Both the position numbers and the translations under genes were made by a program. Positions 47,171 through 57,682 of a DNA stretch of 64,000 bases are shown one piece after another. The DNA is from Gentiana macrophylla (taxonomy: Eukaryota; Streptophyta; Magnoliopsida; Gentianales; Gentianaceae): assembly GCA_026214975.1 (NCBI GenBank), contig CM047805.1, positions 185,195,333-185,259,332 of the forward strand, written 5' to 3'. Positions within the stretch are counted from its first letter, which is position 1, and every line of letters starts with the position of its first letter. A model generated the notes under the pieces. It saw only the letters and a program-made list of their open reading frames with translations. It did no database searches and was not told where the DNA came from.

Positions 47171-47195
47171 TGTTAAATAAATAACTTTTGTAGAT
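47171..47195 (-). other. LTR-gag gap of Cop-B, no recognised PBS
   Basis: Only 25 bp separate the LTR end (...TTACAACA on the - strand) from the gag ATG. The sequence ATCTACAAAAGTTATTTATT does not match the usual initiator-Met PBS. Either the PBS has been lost, or this family primes differently, for example from an internal tRNA segment. Confidence 0.5.
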
Positions 47196-48082
47196 TGTTG
47201 TAATTTGTGGCTTACACGGGAACAACAATGTCAAAACGAAACAAAACGCAGGAAAATTTTGCAGAAAATTAATAACTTGATATGAACGTAGAATCGTGAA
47301 ACACTTTCCTACAAAAGTTATTTGCCCCGAATCTTATGCCTAGGGTAACACAAATACTTTTGTGAGATAAGACTACGTTTTCCCTTCGATCTTTAGGCAC
47401 AAAAGATGAAGATGACCTTTGGAGATAATTTGAAAGTGTTTTATGGTTTTGATAGGATCAAGGATGCATACATTTGTTGTGTATATCTTCAACAATGTAA
47501 AAGCCTGTAAAAAGCACTTGGATTATAGAAAATCGCTTGCAAGTTCGAAAATATAAGTTACAACCCAAGTGGAAAGGTACCATTTGGTTATAACTACCCA
47601 AAAAGGCCAAAAGGCACTTGCAGGATCGTTGGACCATAAAGCGCGTCGCTGCTGTCGATCCACAGCGTGCGCTGCAAAACCGTAACCCGACCAACTCTTC
47701 GAACCACCACAGCGCAGCGCCACTGTCGATCCGCAGTGTGCGCTGCGAAAAAACCGAACCCGACCAACTCTTCGAACCACCACAGCGGCGCTGTCAATCA
47801 CAAAGCGTCGCTGTCACCACACAGTGTGCTTTGTCGATCCACAGCGTGCGCGCTCATCACTGCTTTCACCAAAAGCTGATTTTTGGTCCTTTAACCGTTT
47901 TCCGGTCCTTTAAATGATTTTCTCGAACTATACTTGCTTATTTTCCATCCGTATACTCATATACACTTATATAAGCGTGCACTCCGCACTCCAAACGTAT
48001 TATTAAGTGTTACGAGTATATCCACCCTTGTACTAAACCCCGATTACCTCAACGGCTTGTGATTATACTTAAATCACCAACA
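47196..48082 (-). repeat. Cop-B 5' LTR (second LTR)
   Basis: 887 bp, same ends as the first LTR. Differences between the two are mostly in the CG/CTG-rich block at 47630-47865. It serves as 5' LTR of the complete internal region and is followed by PPT and pol sequence of a second, truncated copy. Confidence 0.92.
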
Positions 48083-49856
48083 TTCCTCCCCATTTAAGTG
48101 TAATCCTTGGTTTAGCAAAACAACATCATCATAAAACAAATCAACTCATGCTTCAATGAAAATGTCACGAAGATTGAATTTCCATCTAGTATTATTACAC
48201 ATTTCAAATATTCGAGTATTGGGGTGTGTCTAAGCATTGAACCCTTTACACGCTTTTGAATACATGAAGATAACATACACATGAGTTAATATAACTCCAA
48301 AAGCTTATTCTTGACACTAATTAATCGGGCCTTGTGTCCATATCCATTCATGAGCATATAGAAAGCCAACTCTCGAACTTTCTTGAAGCGGCCAAACTTC
48401 ATACTCATATAGGTGAGCCTTTATATAATCGTGCACTGCAATAGCACTTTGTCAAAGACTCATTATGAAGAATCCTTCATCCTTAACTTACAGGTGTAAT
48501 AGCACATACCTCGGGATAATATCATGTGCTCAAATCTAGATAATAGGCCTTCCACATTGAATTCTCGCTTCTAACATTGTATTAGAAGGGAATTGGGTAT
48601 CCTATCACCAAGATTCAAATGAGTTGTAAACCCATCCCGATTATGCACTTTTGTACCAAGTCTCTAGCCAATCCTTTTGTCAAGTGATCACTAAGTTATG
48701 TTGAGATCTCACAAACACAACCGAAATCACCCCATGAGTGATCAACTCCCGAACCGCGCTATGTCTAACGCCCAAGTGTCGCGATTTGCCATTATACACT
48801 TGACTATAAGCTTTAGACAAGGTAGAAGCACTATCACAATGGATAGAAATGGGTGATATTGGTTTTGGCCACAATGGAATTTCATATATCAAATTCCTAA
48901 GCCACTCCGCTCTTTACCACCGGCCGCTAAGGCAACAAATTCGACTCCATAGTCGAGCTAGTAATACATGTTTGCTTTTTGGAAGCCCAAGAGATGGCAC
49001 CTCCTCCAAGCAAGAACACCCAACCACTTGTGTAAGAATGATCCTCTACATTGGATATCCAACTAGCATCCGAATATCCTTCTATTATCAAGGATGTCCA
49101 ACATAAGTTAAGCCAAAATCCTTGGTTAACTTAAGATACCTTAGTACACGAGTTACCGCGACGCCAATGATGACTACTCGGATTACTCGTAAACCTCGCT
49201 TAGCTTTCCAACCGCATAAGCAATATCCGGACGCAGCTAGTCATAAGATACATCAAACATCCTATTACCCGAGAATACTCAAGTTGTGATATCGGATTTC
49301 CGTATTCGGCATGAGTTTCTCATTAGATCCATGGGAGTATTAGCCGGAGTGGAGTTTTCACAATTGAACTTCTTCAACACTTTCTCAATGTAATGAGATT
49401 GTGTCAAAGAGAACCACTTTGTCACTCCTTTTTTATCTTGATTCCTGTAATCACATCCGCCTCCATGTCTTTCATAGAAAAGCTTGATGACAAAAATGCT
49501 TTGCAAAGGTCAACTTGATCTTAGTTAGTTCCAAAGATCAACATGTCATCAACATATAAGCAAATTATCACACCATTACCGGTATCGTCAAATTTGCTAT
49601 ATATACACTTGTCTGATTGATTAATCATAAATCCATGAGACAAGATAACTTCATCAAATTTATGATGCCATTGTTTAGGTGCTTGTTTAAGACCATACAA
49701 TGATTTAACAAGCTTACAAACCTTATGCTCGTTTCCAGGCAAAACAAAACCTTCCGGTTGTTTCATATAAATTTCTTCTTCCAAATCTCCATTCAAGAAT
49801 GCCGTCTTAACATCCATTTGATGGATTACCAGATTGTTAATTGCTGCCAATGCAAT
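48083..49856 (-). pseudogene. Truncated second Cop-B internal region (RNase H and part of RT)
   Basis: PPT, 3' untranslated part, RNase H (48611-49506, broken near 48690, 48930 and 49400-49470) and an open RT stretch at 49521-49850 with HQMDVKTAFLNGDL and YVDDML. It follows 43187-44430 closely. It stops at CCAATGCAAT (49856), after which the sequence is unrelated. No third LTR is present. Confidence 0.88.
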
Positions 49857-50010
49857 ATGTATTGCTTGACGAGGGTTGCAACCGACCCGGTACTCTGCCG
49901 GTTAAAGTTGGTTTGCTAAAATGCATTTTCATGTTGGAGTATATAACATTTAATATAATAGTCAATTATTTGCAAATTGTGAGATAGACGGGGGACAAGT
50001 GACGTAGGCA
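49857..50010. other. Short unclassified segment right of Cop-B
   Basis: Unique-looking sequence between the truncation point and the MITE target site. Nothing is recognised in it. Confidence 0.4.
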
Positions 50011-50019
50011 GAAATTAAC

Positions 50020-50270
50020 GGGAAATTGGAGATTCAGGCTTGGTCCCCTCTTTCTACTTGGAAATAAAGTTGTACTTATAACAAAATACGTTTTTAGGTA
50101 ACACGACGATAATAGCGTCGTAAAAAATATTATAGTTAAACAGATTTTACGATAATAATGATGACTCTTTACGACAATATTATAGCATTGTTATATGAAA
50201 ACGCATTTTTAAAAAGGACAATTTTTTTCACAAGTAGAAGGTCTAACACACCTGAATCTCCAATTTTCCC
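50020..50270. mobile_element. Mutator-like MITE with 9-bp target duplication
   Basis: 251 bp flanked by GAAATTAAC on both sides (50011-50019 and 50271-50279). The ends are inverted repeats: GGGAAATTGGAGATTCAGG on the left and the complement of GGGAAAATTGGAGATTCAGG on the right. The similarity extends to TTCTACTTG, about 40 bp. The core is AT-rich, with TACGAC/GTCGTA motifs and no coding capacity. The 9-bp duplication is characteristic of Mutator-like elements. Confidence 0.85.
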
Positions 50271-50279
50271 GAAATTAAC

Positions 50280-51864
50280 AAAAATGGATCCTTAAAGCAA
50301 AACCTGGGCCCATTGGACCCATCCATTGCCTGCCTGTGATTATCTAATTGTCCCCCTTTCCGATAAATTTCACACGCAACTTCCCAAAAGTAAAAATGTA
50401 CATCTCTCTCTCTTCTTTAAAATAAAAAATGTACCTCTCAAAAAAAAAAAAACAAAAAGGTTCTTCCATAAAATAAAAAAAAGTTCTTTCAAAAAAAAAA
50501 TTGTTTAAAAAAGAGAAAAATAAAAACTTGTGGAAAACAGTCCCGAAAAGAGCCACAGAGTCCAAGAATTTGAATCAGTGCCGCTGTACCGAGTACTAGT
50601 ACAATTTTTTCTATTAGTTTTGGGTTTATTCGATGCAGGAGACTTGATAGAGAAGGCTGCGTATACGCCAAGCAACATCTGTACTACACAGCTTCATACC
50701 ACGATGCATTCCCTATCAAGATGGCTGCGTGTGGTCAGGATGTTCTGGCGTGCAGCTTTCTCTATCAACCTCCTCTGCATTAAATAACCTTGGCTTTTCT
50801 GATACAAAAATTTAACACACATTAATTAGCTTTTGACGGGACTTGAACTCAGATCGTCATGCTACAAAGTACACTGCAATGCCGATGTATATCCATAATG
50901 GCTCAGAGGTTTTATTGTAATTATCTTAAAAGGCAACAAATGAACGGCACTGATATTATTTGTATAGGTTTTTTTTTTATTTTATTTATAAGATATTTCA
51001 ATCCCAAAAAAAAAAATTCAATCTCAATAGTGACACGTTTATGAAAGTAAATAAAAATAAAATTTTGATATGATCTAACCTATATAATTTATTATTTGAC
51101 GGATACGAAATAAACGTACGTATATTTTTTTTGTCCCATCGAAATTCAAATCCAAAATTTTCGAGTTAAATATCATAGTAGTTACCATTTTTTTATAGCG
51201 AAACCGAAAGGTTTTTACGCATGCATACCCCAGTGTTCATCCCGATACCTTGTTGGTAGTAATTACTACCAGGCTATTGCTTTGGTTGGCACTGAAAATT
51301 GTTGATTTGATGAAGAGTTCAGTAGTAATTTTTTATTTTATCTTTTTGTTGTTAAAAGTACTTTAGAGATAGATAACTCGACGATGTCTACATTTAGCAC
51401 AATTTGTTGTGAATGTTCCATTCTAAAAACGATATTAAAGATTGATATTTATGTCATTCATAACATACCTATACCGGTAAATCTGGATATTGTATTAACA
51501 AAGGCCATTCGAGAATAAAAGCGACTCAGATTCTTGGCGCCTCTGGGTTTGGCCTATCATGATGATCAATCTTATTGACAAACAACATTACCTCGAAAGC
51601 AAATAGAAAAAGGAAAAAAAATCTAGATATTATATAATTTCTTTCAATTTATAAGGATGTGTAATGTATGGTGAAAATGAATTAAAAAAAGTGTTATTTG
51701 TTTAAAAGACGTGTATTGGGACTTAATTAGGCACTTAGGACACCCAAAAAAGATCCTCGTTTATAAGGACGTATTTTATCCAACTTTCCTAAATTACCCC
51801 TTATACATCAGATTCAATACCCAATTAACCGTGTGAAGATTCTGTTCCGATCTCTGAAGCTTCA
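50280..51864. other. AT-rich intergenic DNA
   Basis: Contains A/T-rich low-complexity tracts (50395-50530), a B-box-like motif on the - strand (complement of GGGACTTGAACTC, near 50836) that may mark a SINE remnant, and no reading frame with recognisable content. The last 100 bp could be the promoter and 5'UTR of the heat-shock protein exon; GAAGCTTC at 51856-51863 resembles a heat-shock element core. Confidence 0.4.
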
Positions 51865-52078
51865 ATGGCGTCCTCATTTGCTCTCAAGAGGCTGGTTTCT
51901 GGAAGCCTCTTCTCGAGGTCACTCCATCCTCTCCGTTCCGCCGCGCCTGCTGCTTCGTCAAGGCTTTTCAACATCAATGCTGCTGCATGACGCTATGAGG
52001 ACTCTGATGACGACGTTGATGTTCATCGCCGCTCCGGCGGGCCTTTGTACTATCGTCGTGATTTCCCTCCTTTCACTG
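51865..52078 (+). pseudogene. Broken exon 1 of a mitochondrial small heat-shock protein gene
   Basis: The frame from ATG 51865 reads MASSFALKRLVSGSLFSRSL, then a Ser/Arg/Ala-rich presequence with SSRLFN, like the mitochondrial import signal of plant HSP23-type chaperones. An in-frame TGA stands at 51988-51990. Beyond it the same frame continues RYEDSDDDVDVHRRSGG.. to RRDFPPFTG, then a splice-donor-like GTAATA at 52079. The mature family carries an alpha-crystallin domain in the next exon; none is found in the following 2 kb. A CGA-to-TGA change could explain the stop. It looks like a gene fragment or a pseudogene that lost its second exon. Confidence 0.65.
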
Positions 52079-53080
52079 GTAATATTCATCTCTTATTTAT
52101 TGTATTGACCGTACTTTAGCTTTTAATCCACTATTCACTTTGATTTTTTCTATATTTTTGTGTTGATTGCTCTATATTCCATTCAGAATCATTTCAAGTT
52201 GTTTCTGGACTAGGAGAACATTTTCATGATGTTGTGAATCGCTAGATCATTGTAGCCAGGCCTTAAAATAAGTGTTTTGTTCAATAAGCATGTTCTGAAC
52301 TTATTGGTGATTCAGGTTAACTTTATCGTGCCTCTGATAGTGATCTAGGTGTTGTTTTTGTAAACAATGTATTGCTCACACCCTGACTTGTGAATTTTAT
52401 TAAGATTTTACTTGACTAATTGGAATTTGGGAGAATGAAATTCATTTACTGGTACTGTGGTATGAATTCTGTTTAGATTGCACTTTTTACTAGTTAAAAG
52501 CTTTTCACGTTGATTCTGGATTAGGATATAACATTTTGATGCTGTTGTGAATCACTAAATAATGCTAATGAGGCCTTTTAATTAGGATTTTGTTCAATAA
52601 TTATGTCCTGAATTTATTGTTGCTTCAGATTTGCTTAATGGTGTCACCGATAGTGATCTAGGCGGTGTTCTTGTAAATGAGGCATTGGTCAAATACTAAT
52701 TGTGAATTTTATCAAGCATTTCCATGTCTAACTTTGAAGTTTTGTTGATTGAAGTTCATTGAATTTCATCACATTACTGGTCTGAATTCTCTAAGGCGAC
52801 ATCACCTCTGTTAAATCTATACTTGAAAACATTTTTCTGATGCCGAAAACTTTATCTAAATTGTTTCTATATCTTTGGTGACTAGACTTGTTCTTACCAT
52901 TCTCAACCAGGAGCTTGAGCCTAACTCTGAATATGGTCCATCAGCTAGCTGATAGTGATTGGGCCAAATTACGTTCTTAACTTTTTGTTGTTTCCGATTT
53001 ACTTTATATCATGCCATCGAATATCGATAGTGATCAAGCTGTTGTTCTTGTTCATGTGGTGGGTTTGTGTATGATTTGGA
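52079..53080 (+). repeat. Intron-like sequence with degenerate direct repeats
   Basis: After the putative donor, two segments of about 200 bp repeat in order: 52190-52395 and 52500-52705. Shared phrases are GGA(C/T)TAGGA..ACATTTT.ATG.TGTTGTGAATC, AGGCCTT, GTTCAATAA..ATGT.CTGAA and GATAGTGATCTAGG.G. A shorter third copy is at about 52975-53060 (TTTACTTTAT, ATAGTGATCAAGCTGTTGTTCTTG). No exon is recognisable. Confidence 0.65.
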
Positions 53081-53084
53081 ATAA

Positions 53085-53625
53085 AATTGATGCGGTGATA
53101 TTGATGTCACTGCATTTACAGTTAAGGAATTGATGCAGTGACATTAATGTCACTGCATATGTCACTGCATACACAATTTCATATGTCACTGCATCGCGGT
53201 GTCACTTCATCGCGATGTCTCTGCATATATGATTGTCGATGTCACTATATAAATTGTTGATGTCATTCAAATATGATTGTTGATGTCACTGCATATCTGA
53301 TTGCCGATGGCACTGCATAAATTGTTGATGTCACGCATATATGATTGCCGATGTCACTGCATATATGATTGCCGATGTCAACGCATCGCGGTGTCTCTGC
53401 ATCGGGGGTGGTCATTGCATCACGTGTCTCTCCATCGGGGTTGGCTACTGCATCGCGGTGGTCACTGCATCGCGGTAGCCAATGCATCGTGGTGGTCAAT
53501 GCATCGCGGTTTTCAGTGCATCGCGGTGTCTATGCATCGCAGTTGTCAGTGCATCGCAATGTCTTTTCATCACGGTAGTCAATGTATTGCGGTGATCAAT
53601 GCATCACGGTGGTCAATGAAATAAT
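53085..53625 (+). repeat. 17-bp minisatellite and related GATGTCACTGCAT repeats
   Basis: The left part (53085-53390) repeats GATGTCACTGCATATATGATTGC-like units. The right part (53390-53625) is a more regular 17-bp array of the form GCATCGCGGTGGTCAAT, about a dozen degenerate units with variants in the last six bases. Repeat-encoded short frames on both strands have no meaning as genes. Confidence 0.85.
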
Positions 53626-53754
53626 AGAAAAAATAAATTTTCACTGTCCGCCGAAAAAAAAAAAAAAAACCTAAATTAACTTCCAGGTGAACAAAAAAAA
53701 AACAAAAAAAAAAAAAAACAAACAAACAAAACACTTTCAGCGTCTTAACGTCCA
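53626..53754. other. Poly-A-rich low-complexity tract
   Basis: Runs of A and AAAC/CAAA units between the minisatellite and the MITE. No other content. Confidence 0.7.
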
Positions 53755-53759
53755 AGTGA

Positions 53760-53932
53760 GGGAAATTTTTAGGTAGTGTGTCACTGCACAGTGTCACATT
53801 CATACGCAGCGTAATCGTGGCCCACGTGATCGAACTACACACCACATAACCACCCCGCAATCTGATCCTTGCGACTGATTGTGCGCGTAATGAAGATCTT
53901 CTTGCGTGAGACACACTACCTAAAAATTTCCC
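53760..53932. mobile_element. MITE with 23-bp perfect terminal inverted repeats
   Basis: The left end GGGAAATTTTTAGGTAGTGT (continuing GTC) is repeated exactly in inverted form at the right end (…ACACTACCTAAAAATTTCCC). AGTGA lies on both sides (53755-53759 and 53933-53937) as a 5-bp target duplication. The element is 173 bp with no coding capacity. The superfamily is unclear, because 5 bp does not fit the commonest plant types. A wider flanking similarity (CTTTCAGCGT at 53734 and 53954) is also present. Confidence 0.8.
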
Positions 53933-53937
53933 AGTGA

Positions 53938-54185
53938 AGTAAAAAAAACACAAACTTTCAGCGTGCAGGTTCCCTCCTTTTTTTTCCTTTTCCTTTTTTT
54001 CCTTCATCAAATGTATTTGGGTCTATTTACCTAATTTCTGTTTTTATAACTAAGCGTTTGTTTTAAATGTCTTTTTTACCTAATTAAATTCAATATGTAT
54101 CCTTTTGAATAATTGTCCCTCAAAAAAAGAAAAAAACATGATAATGTATTCTTAATTTCATTTGCACAGATCTCAATTCTTTTTT
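53938..54185. other. Intergenic low-complexity DNA
   Basis: T-rich and AT-rich sequence with no feature I can support. Confidence 0.5.
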
Positions 54186-54208
54186 GGGTTTGGGTTTGGG
54201 TTTGGGTT
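54186..54208 (+). repeat. (GGGTTT)n hexamer tract, quadruplex-capable
   Basis: Four GGG runs spaced by TTT. It resembles but does not match the plant telomere unit TTTAGGG, and four G3 runs in about 21 bp meet the usual G-quadruplex pattern. Confidence 0.7.
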
Positions 54209-55228
54209 CGTTAAATAAAGTGAGAAGGATCAAGGAGGGCGGGGGGATATGTACGCCACGCCACGGCCGAGAGTTGAGTTTTTAAAACACTTTATCCCTT
54301 TCTTTTTTTAATTAATCCTCCACCGTGTACCTGAGTCGGACGACAGGTCTAGTCAGTCGTTGGTGGTGGTGTAAGATTTGAACAAGATATCTCTCTCAAG
54401 TCTCATCCCCCTTTTCTTCTTTTTAGTCTTTTCCTTTTCTTTCGAGTCGAAGGTTTTTCAATACATTCCCTAAAAGCTTTGGATATTATCCACACCACAT
54501 AAAGAAAAAAGGAAAAAAAACAAACACTTTGTTTGGATATTAATTAAGAATTGTGATACATCCACTACTCATTTCACCATAACATCGTATACAATACAAT
54601 CAACACCATTCATTTTGCTGGAACCCATCACTATAAATAATTCATCACTTAGTGCACAAATCATTTCCCATTAATTAATTCCTTTCAATGAGTATTGACC
54701 TTTTAATTTATTTTTGGAGGAGTGGTTTAAAAAGACAAAAAAAAAAAAAAAAAAAAAAAAGAAAATATGAATCAGAACAATGAAAAGGTAAATTGGGTGA
54801 TTAGGATAAATCAACTATTTGCTGCAGTGAAACTGACCTCAAATCCAATGTTTCACTGTTCCACTGTTTATGTGTTTATGTATACACATATCATCGTTAT
54901 TTATTTTTAATTATTTATTAAAGTGTTTGATTAATTCAATCAATACTATGAAAATATGACAATTAGATCTGGTCATATTGATCATTCTCCTTATAAAAGT
55001 TTGAAAATTAGATTATTTTGATTATCAAACTACACGTTTATTTGAATTTTCAAGTACTGAAGACTAATGTTAAAAGGAAAGAGCACCATTCAAGTTTTAC
55101 TTGGAAGACAAAAACACATTACGTATAACAATTGTTGCAAGATCGTATTAAATGTCATTTTTATACGGATTAAAATATGGTAGAGTGTGATTAATTTTAG
55201 ACGGTTTCTATTGACACAACGTTTTTAC

Positions 55229-55230
<2 letters not shown>
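54209..55230. other. Intergenic DNA
   Basis: No gene seen. Contains a T-rich stretch, a poly-A run (54737-54760) and GTGGTGGTG near 54362. Nothing else is recognised. Confidence 0.5.

Positions 55231-55280
<50 letters not shown>
55231..55280. repeat. (TA)n microsatellite
   Basis: About 25 TA units. Other TA tracts are at 57645-57680, 60196-60212 and 62018-62055. Confidence 0.9.
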
Positions 55281-55283
<3 letters not shown>

Positions 55284-55796
55284 CCAGCTATATACTGAAT
55301 ATTAATGAAAATATAATTATATAATGTATGTCATTTAATATTACAACATCCTTATAATGTTTGTATTATTATTCTTTTCTAGGTAAGTCGTATAAGTCGA
55401 AGTTTTTTTTTGAAGACAATAAGTTTTTTTTGAAGACAATGTAAGATGAGGTCATATTTATAATATATATATGGATAAACAATATTAATATGGATATCCC
55501 TATCACATACATGCACTGCTGTCACAAGTTGAATTGGATTGGATAAAGTGATAGAATCCTAGCCTTCTACCAATGGTTATGCTTGCTTGTTTAGCCCCTT
55601 CCATTCATACCTGCAAAAATCATTATTTTTTGAACAAACTTTAAATATTTAAAAAATAAAATAAAATAAAATAAAATGGGAGAAATTATTAATCCTAATA
55701 AGAAAAGTTGTGGTGGGAGAGTTGACTATAACTTTCTCCTACACCTTTTCTATTTTATCGATGGATAACGATTTAGTATCAATTTCAACAAGTTAA
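55281..55796. other. Intergenic AT-rich DNA with a 20-bp direct duplication
   Basis: GTTTTTTTTGAAGACAAT is repeated in tandem at 55400-55441. No gene is visible. Confidence 0.5.
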
Positions 55797-55890
55797 TAAG
55801 GCATTGCTCAATGGTAAAAACTGAGACATTTTGGTGTTAGGTTCAAGTTTCCCTTAAAATATAAAAAATAAAAAATATATGTGTTTGCCA
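55797..55890 (+). repeat. tRNA-derived SINE-like sequence
   Basis: An A-box-like TTGCTCAATGG (near 55804) and a B-box-like AGGTTCAAGTTTCC (near 55841) stand about 30 bp apart. An A-rich tail (AAAATATAAAAAATAAAAAA) follows. This is the layout of a short plant SINE. No flanking duplication is established. Confidence 0.5.
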
Positions 55891-56448
55891 TTGTAATTTT
55901 GTCTCTGTGAAAAAATAAATAAATTTGACCAGCATACATTTAATAATTTATTTGAATTTCTTTGAGATCAAAATAAACACATTAAAGTAAAGAAGCTAAG
56001 CTACGATATAGTTTGAGCAAAGGACACATGTACAGCTTGTTGTTTAGGCGGTTGACGTAAGGTTACCAAATTGATGATAACAAACATTGATACAATGTTG
56101 TTGATAATGAAATACCTTGTATCTTAATGTATTCTGAACAAATAAGAAGAAAATTGAAAGAATAATACTGTCTTATATATTGAGGTTATGTATTTAATTA
56201 GTTTTAATTATATAATTAGGGATAAAATAAATATTCCTTGAAAGAGAGTGATGTTATATGTTCAATTAGTGCACCATACGTTTCTCCTTGACAATATTAC
56301 GAGCCTTCTAGCTTATCGTTAATTATTTGTCTTAATTAGAAAAGTAATGTGTGATCAATTAATCGCCGTTTGTTTATCCATATATAATTTCAAATAAAAA
56401 AATGTTTCCATTTAATAATTTGTTTTTTAGTATAAAATGATTAAAATC
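55891..56448. other. Intergenic AT-rich DNA
   Basis: No coding or repeat signal I can support. Confidence 0.5.
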
Positions 56449-56479
<31 letters not shown>

Positions 56480-57090
56480 TAAAGCCCCCGTATCCGGAAA
56501 CCAATGGTCCGACTAATTCGGAGTTCGGCGGCCAGACTCACAGAAATCGACTTTCTTCTTTCGCAGTAAGGCGCGACCAATAAATTTCTTTCAACACTGG
56601 CGCGCTGAGAGAAGAATTGAACCGGTGACCTCCCTAAGAGGCCGCACAAGACTTAATACGAAGCAGCAGGGAGCAAGAGTAAGGCAGGACGACGAAGCTG
56701 GCGACCTATGCGATCCTATGAGGCTGCCGCCGAGATATTCAACCCACTTGCCATCTAGATATTTAGTTTGATTAGCTACTAAATTTACTTAATCATTAAG
56801 CTATCATGTAACACCTGTCTTTACTTAGCTCCTAAGCTTCCTCCTCCTATAAAAGGAGAGCTTGTGTAATCAGAAAAGGGGATTCATTCTAATAGAAAGC
56901 AGGCCAAAGCTCTGCAGAAATATCCACTCTCCAATACTCCTTCCGTTCGCCGTCGTGCATCACCGGCTAGCATCCATATAATCACTAACAAATAAGCCAG
57001 ATATCCACTAAATATACACCGCTGAGCCTCCGTGATAATCTCCAGCATTATCACTTACCTCTTTATTATCTATCCAACCACTTCTCAGAA
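56449..57090 (+). mobile_element. Isolated GC-richer LTR-like or retroposon-like insertion
   Basis: This block stands out by composition from its AT-rich surroundings and is bracketed by a 28-bp poly-T run on the left and a short poly-A on the right. It has a TATA box (CCTATAAAAGGAG, near 56848), a downstream C-rich region and CACCGGC motifs, recalling the LTR at 37525-38207. It also has a B-box-like motif on the - strand (complement of GAATTGAACCGG, near 56610). Solo LTR, TRIM or SINE-like remnant are all possible. Confidence 0.45.
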
Positions 57091-57641
57091 AAAAAAAAAC
57101 TATTGCATTAATGATAGTCGTCAACGGTATTTTAGACATTTAATTTTCAAATTTTATGACATTCAATAACGGTTTGAATCAATGTGAAAACTTTTAGGGT
57201 TATTTATATTTTTGCACGGAGGTAATAATGAATAGTATTAAATAAAAAATAGGAAAAGAAATCAAATTTGGAAAGCAATGCAAATGAGACTAGTATTACA
57301 AGTAAAGGAAAAGAATGAGAGGAAATCGACATTTCCAAAGGTTGTTGTTAATATCACAACAATCCTCGTATTGTCAAAGTAAATTGCTTGAACGATAACG
57401 TAATACCGCCATTTAATATATCGCCAAAGCACTTAATTAAGTTAATGCCAGAATATGATTTTGACAGTGCTATGTTTCAAAACTTGATCCAAGACTATCA
57501 TAAAATCACCGGTTTCGGCAATGCGGTAAGGAAATTTAAAAGTACTACCTATGTCCTACAAAAGTATCTATTTTTTAGTTTACACAGATTAAAAAATTAA
57601 TTAATATATTTATTTTAAATACTAATTGACATATATATTCC

Positions 57642-57682
<41 letters not shown>

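Larger units (their letters stand above)
41770..49856 (-). mobile_element. Cop-B copia element: LTR, internal region, LTR, truncated second internal region
   Basis: Two LTRs of about 886 bp (41770-42654 and 47196-48082) enclose a copia internal region on the - strand in the order gag, zinc knuckle, protease, integrase, RT, RNase H. To the right of the second LTR a PPT and a second copy of RNase H and part of RT follow (48083-49856). They end abruptly in the RT region. The arrangement again suggests LTR-LTR unequal recombination followed by truncation. No matching target duplication is found on the right. Confidence 0.9.

Noticed and set aside
50530..50787. 85-codon open stretch
   Set aside because: No recognisable motif, no splice context, AT-rich surroundings.
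53301..53624. 107-codon repetitive Cys/His-rich frame over the minisatellite
   Set aside because: The pattern follows the DNA repeat period; the opposite strand is open in the same way.
53579..54010. 143-codon - strand frame rich in Phe/Lys
   Set aside because: Produced by poly-A/poly-T tracts and the MITE.
56540..56660. Possible 5S rRNA-like segment (GGTGACCTCC), as in Cassandra elements
   Set aside because: Only about ten bases match well; the other 5S control elements are not convincingly present.
57388..57600. 70-codon open stretch with a donor-like GTAAGG
   Set aside because: No family motif and no partner exon; kept only as a note.
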